Below, in pieces: positions 32,385 through 33,832 of a stretch of DNA of 33,832 nt. The notes beneath the pieces are model-generated. The model saw only the letters and a program-made list of their open reading frames with translations. It did no database searches and had not been told where the DNA came from. The DNA comes from Akkermansia muciniphila (lineage in GTDB: Bacteria; Verrucomicrobiota; Verrucomicrobiia; Opitutales; Opitutaceae). The stretch spans positions 1-33,832 of the forward strand of contig CAMCZZ010000026.1 in NCBI GenBank assembly GCA_945888375.1, given 5' to 3'. Within the stretch, counting starts at the first letter, position 1. The number at the start of each line of letters is the position of its first letter. The translations under genes and the position numbers were made by a program.

Positions 32385-33146
32385 ATGGGATTAACGATCC
32401 ATTGGAAAACGCACGCTCCGGAATCGGCGACGCTCGCCGAGGTCACGGCGAAGCTTTCGGCGTGGCGTCAGGCGTGTCTCGATCTGCCGTTTGAAATGGT
32501 CACGGAGATTCAGCATTTCGCGGGCAAGGATCTGGAATGGCGGCTCAATGATCGCGCCGCGCCTGACCGCTGGTTCGTGCTCCAGGGCTGCGCCCACGCC
32601 CAGGCCGATCCGAAGGACGAGGATAGTCCCCATCTGTCGATTGATCCGGTCGAGGTGGTGGGCTTTACGGCCTGCCCTGGCGATGACTGCGAGCCCATGA
32701 CGTGCTTGCTGGCACGGTATCCGGAAACCGCGACCGTGGGGCCTTATCGCCTCAGTCCTGGGCTCAAAGGCTGGCAAGCGAGTTGTTTCGCCAAGACGCA
32801 ATACGCGTCCTCCCAAGGTTCGCAGCATTTCTTGAAATGTCACCTGTCGATCACGGCGGCCTTGGATGCCGCGAAGGCGGCGGGGCTCTTGAAATCGGTC
32901 TTGGACGAAGGCGGTTTCTGGGATGACCGGGACGCGGAAAAGCTCCTGACCACGGTCGGACGGTGGAATGAAATGATGGCTGGTTTCGTCGGTGCGTTGG
33001 AATTGGCGACGGGCGAGAGCCTGCCGGCACCGATCAAGGATCACCCACAGTTCGAGCGATTGGAGCACTTCGGCACCACGGGCGACACGGCCGCGATGGC
33101 GAAGGCGATTGCGGCGGCGCTCAAGGACATCAAGCCGAGCGAATAG
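32385..33146 (+). CDS. Hypothetical protein of a probable mobile element
   Basis: A 253-residue soluble protein beginning MGLTIHWKTHAPESA. I recognise no catalytic motif. It has acidic character, a central region with CPGDDCEPMTCLLARYPETA, a mixed alpha/beta appearance and a helical C-terminus (TAAMAKAIAAALKDIKPSE). No signal peptide or membrane segment is present. It is the first gene to the right of the tRNA-end attachment-like repeat, and it converges with a DUF6573-like gene, so it is probably element cargo or a maintenance protein. The ATG at 32385 has no Shine-Dalgarno in front of it, like most genes in the window. Function is unknown. Confidence 0.7.
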   Translation: MGLTIHWKTHAPESATLAEVTAKLSAWRQACLDLPFEMVTEIQHFAGKDLEWRLNDRAAPDRWFVLQGCAHAQADPKDEDSPHLSIDPVEVVGFTACPGDDCEPMTCLLARYPETATVGPYRLSPGLKGWQASCFAKTQYASSQGSQHFLKCHLSITAALDAAKAAGLLKSVLDEGGFWDDRDAEKLLTTVGRWNEMMAGFVGALELATGESLPAPIKDHPQFERLEHFGTTGDTAAMAKAIAAALKDIKPSE

Positions 33147-33151
33147 ACACG

Positions 33152-33181
33152 AAAAACCCCGCGCGCTGGGTGGCGGCGGGG
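33152..33181 (-). terminator. Terminator between converging genes
   Basis: On the minus strand CCCCGC (33181-33176) pairs with GCGGGG (33162-33157), followed by TTTTT at 33156-33152. It terminates the DUF6573-like gene (stop at 33196). The stem may also serve the converging gene that stops at 33146. Confidence 0.75.
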
Positions 33182-33195
33182 CTGGGGGCGTCGGA

Positions 33196-33645
33196 TCAAT
33201 CCTCGTCGGGGAGCATGATCGTGAGACACGGGCGGCCGGTCTCGTCGGGGTGGGAAATGGCCTTCAACGTGTGCAGGCGCTTGCGGCCGGTGCCGGTGAT
33301 GATGACGCGAAACAGGCGCCCACCCTGCCAGACGCGGACGGGGCAGGCTCGGGACATGTGGAGGATGTCATGCCAGACGCCGCGGCAGTCGTTCGCGTGC
33401 TTCGGGCTCGCGAGGGCCTGCTCGATCAGGGCGAAGACGGTCGCCGTCATGGCGACGTGAACGCTGGGGAAGTGCTGGCGGGAGACCTCGGCGAGGTCGC
33501 CGGTGGAGGCGTCGGCAAGGACGCCGTCGGCGATGGCCTGGGCGCGGGTGTAAACGCTGATGACGGTGAAGCCGTCAAAAGGGTGGCCGGGCTGGTGGAT
33601 CTGGTCGCCGGGCTGAGGTGTAGGATCACGGGAGATGTCACGCAT
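33196..33645 (-). CDS. DUF6573-like protein
   Basis: A 149-residue protein starting at the ATG at 33645 (MRDISRDPTPQPGDQIHQPG). The segment VISVYTRAQAIADGVLADAS followed by an Ala/Val helix region and a short C-terminal VIITGTGRKRLHTLKAI strand segment resembles the small uncharacterised DUF6573 family. That family is commonly found on plasmids, phages and integrative elements. The frame extends to 33768 but the added residues are Arg/Pro-rich and low in information. No catalytic motif is known. Its presence supports the idea that the right end of the window belongs to a mobile element. The family assignment is from memory of the motif and should be taken as probable. Confidence 0.65.
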   Translation of the reverse strand: MRDISRDPTPQPGDQIHQPGHPFDGFTVISVYTRAQAIADGVLADASTGDLAEVSRQHFPSVHVAMTATVFALIEQALASPKHANDCRGVWHDILHMSRACPVRVWQGGRLFRVIITGTGRKRLHTLKAISHPDETGRPCLTIMLPDED

Positions 33646-33717
33646 GGGATGTGGGAGGAGTGCGCCCCAACGAGGGCGCGGATGGGAGTAGCGGGCCGCG
33701 CTACGCGGAGCCCTCAG

Positions 33718-33832
33718 ATGGCCAAACCGAAAAAACGGCCGCCCCCGAGGGATGCCGACGGGAAGCACCGGCTGCGCAAGGTGGAGCGCAGCGGGACGGG
33801 ACGCGGGACGACGCAGTCGCCAGCGCCCGCCA
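33718..33832 (+). CDS. Partial gene leaving the right edge
   Basis: Thirty-eight open codons from an ATG at 33718 (MAKPKKRPPPRDADGKHRLR onward), divergent from the DUF6573-like gene and running off the window. The strongly basic, proline-rich start resembles DNA-binding or relaxosome accessory proteins, but no family can be given from this length. Confidence 0.35.
   Translation, partial: MAKPKKRPPPRDADGKHRLRKVERSGTGRGTTQSPAPA

Overview
The window looks like a chromosome segment of a Verrucomicrobiota bacterium, most likely Opitutaceae or a close relative. This is inferred from the GC-rich sequence, surface proteins built from autotransporter-associated beta-strand (PATR) repeats, a PEP-CTERM tail, C-termini carrying a DPDxDG motif and ending near FLRL/FLRV, a XylR-type regulator (periplasmic-binding fold plus AraC helix-turn-helix), and start codons that mostly lack a Shine-Dalgarno sequence. 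No rRNA, intact tRNA or CRISPR array is visible.

Positions 1-31300 read as a polysaccharide-utilisation locus for an acidic, O-acetylated, probably deoxyhexose-containing glycan. A six-gene minus-strand operon (11488 down to 252) encodes an L-rhamnose-mutarotase-family protein, a GH29 alpha-L-fucosidase, a giant sialate-O-acetylesterase-like protein with an unrecognised ~840-residue C-terminal half, an aldo/keto reductase, a GH43_12-like protein lacking two expected catalytic carboxylates, and a lipoprotein heparinase II/III-type lyase. Two divergent plus-strand genes (12000-16384) add an exported lyase and an exported esterase. Next come an MFS transporter, a PATR/PEP-CTERM surface protein, a divergent XylR-type regulator, a LamG-like gene interrupted by one in-frame TGA, a 1168-residue PATR protein with an embedded Ig-like domain, and a divergent 1502-residue fusion of a lyase to a PATR module.

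Proposed working model (inference): exported lyases and esterases deacetylate and cut the polymer, the MFS protein imports the fragments, and the leaderless GH29, GH43-like, aldo/keto reductase and mutarotase act in the cytoplasm. The same PATR module occurs four times in three proteins, suggesting a surface scaffold that is also fused to a lyase. A 28-nt element (TTTTTGCGC, seven bases, AT(G/A)NG(C/G)TTTT) occurs in the three intergenic regions in front of the surface-protein genes and near the regulator gene. It is the best candidate for a local operator.

From 31300 the window changes character. It holds a decayed IS5-like transposase fragment, two copies of a tRNA 3'-end sequence 130 bp apart (an att-like signature), and then the start of what looks like an integrated element with an unknown protein, a DUF6573-like protein and a partial gene. 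Small minus-strand terminators are clear at 18068-18104, 22850-22885 and 33152-33181.
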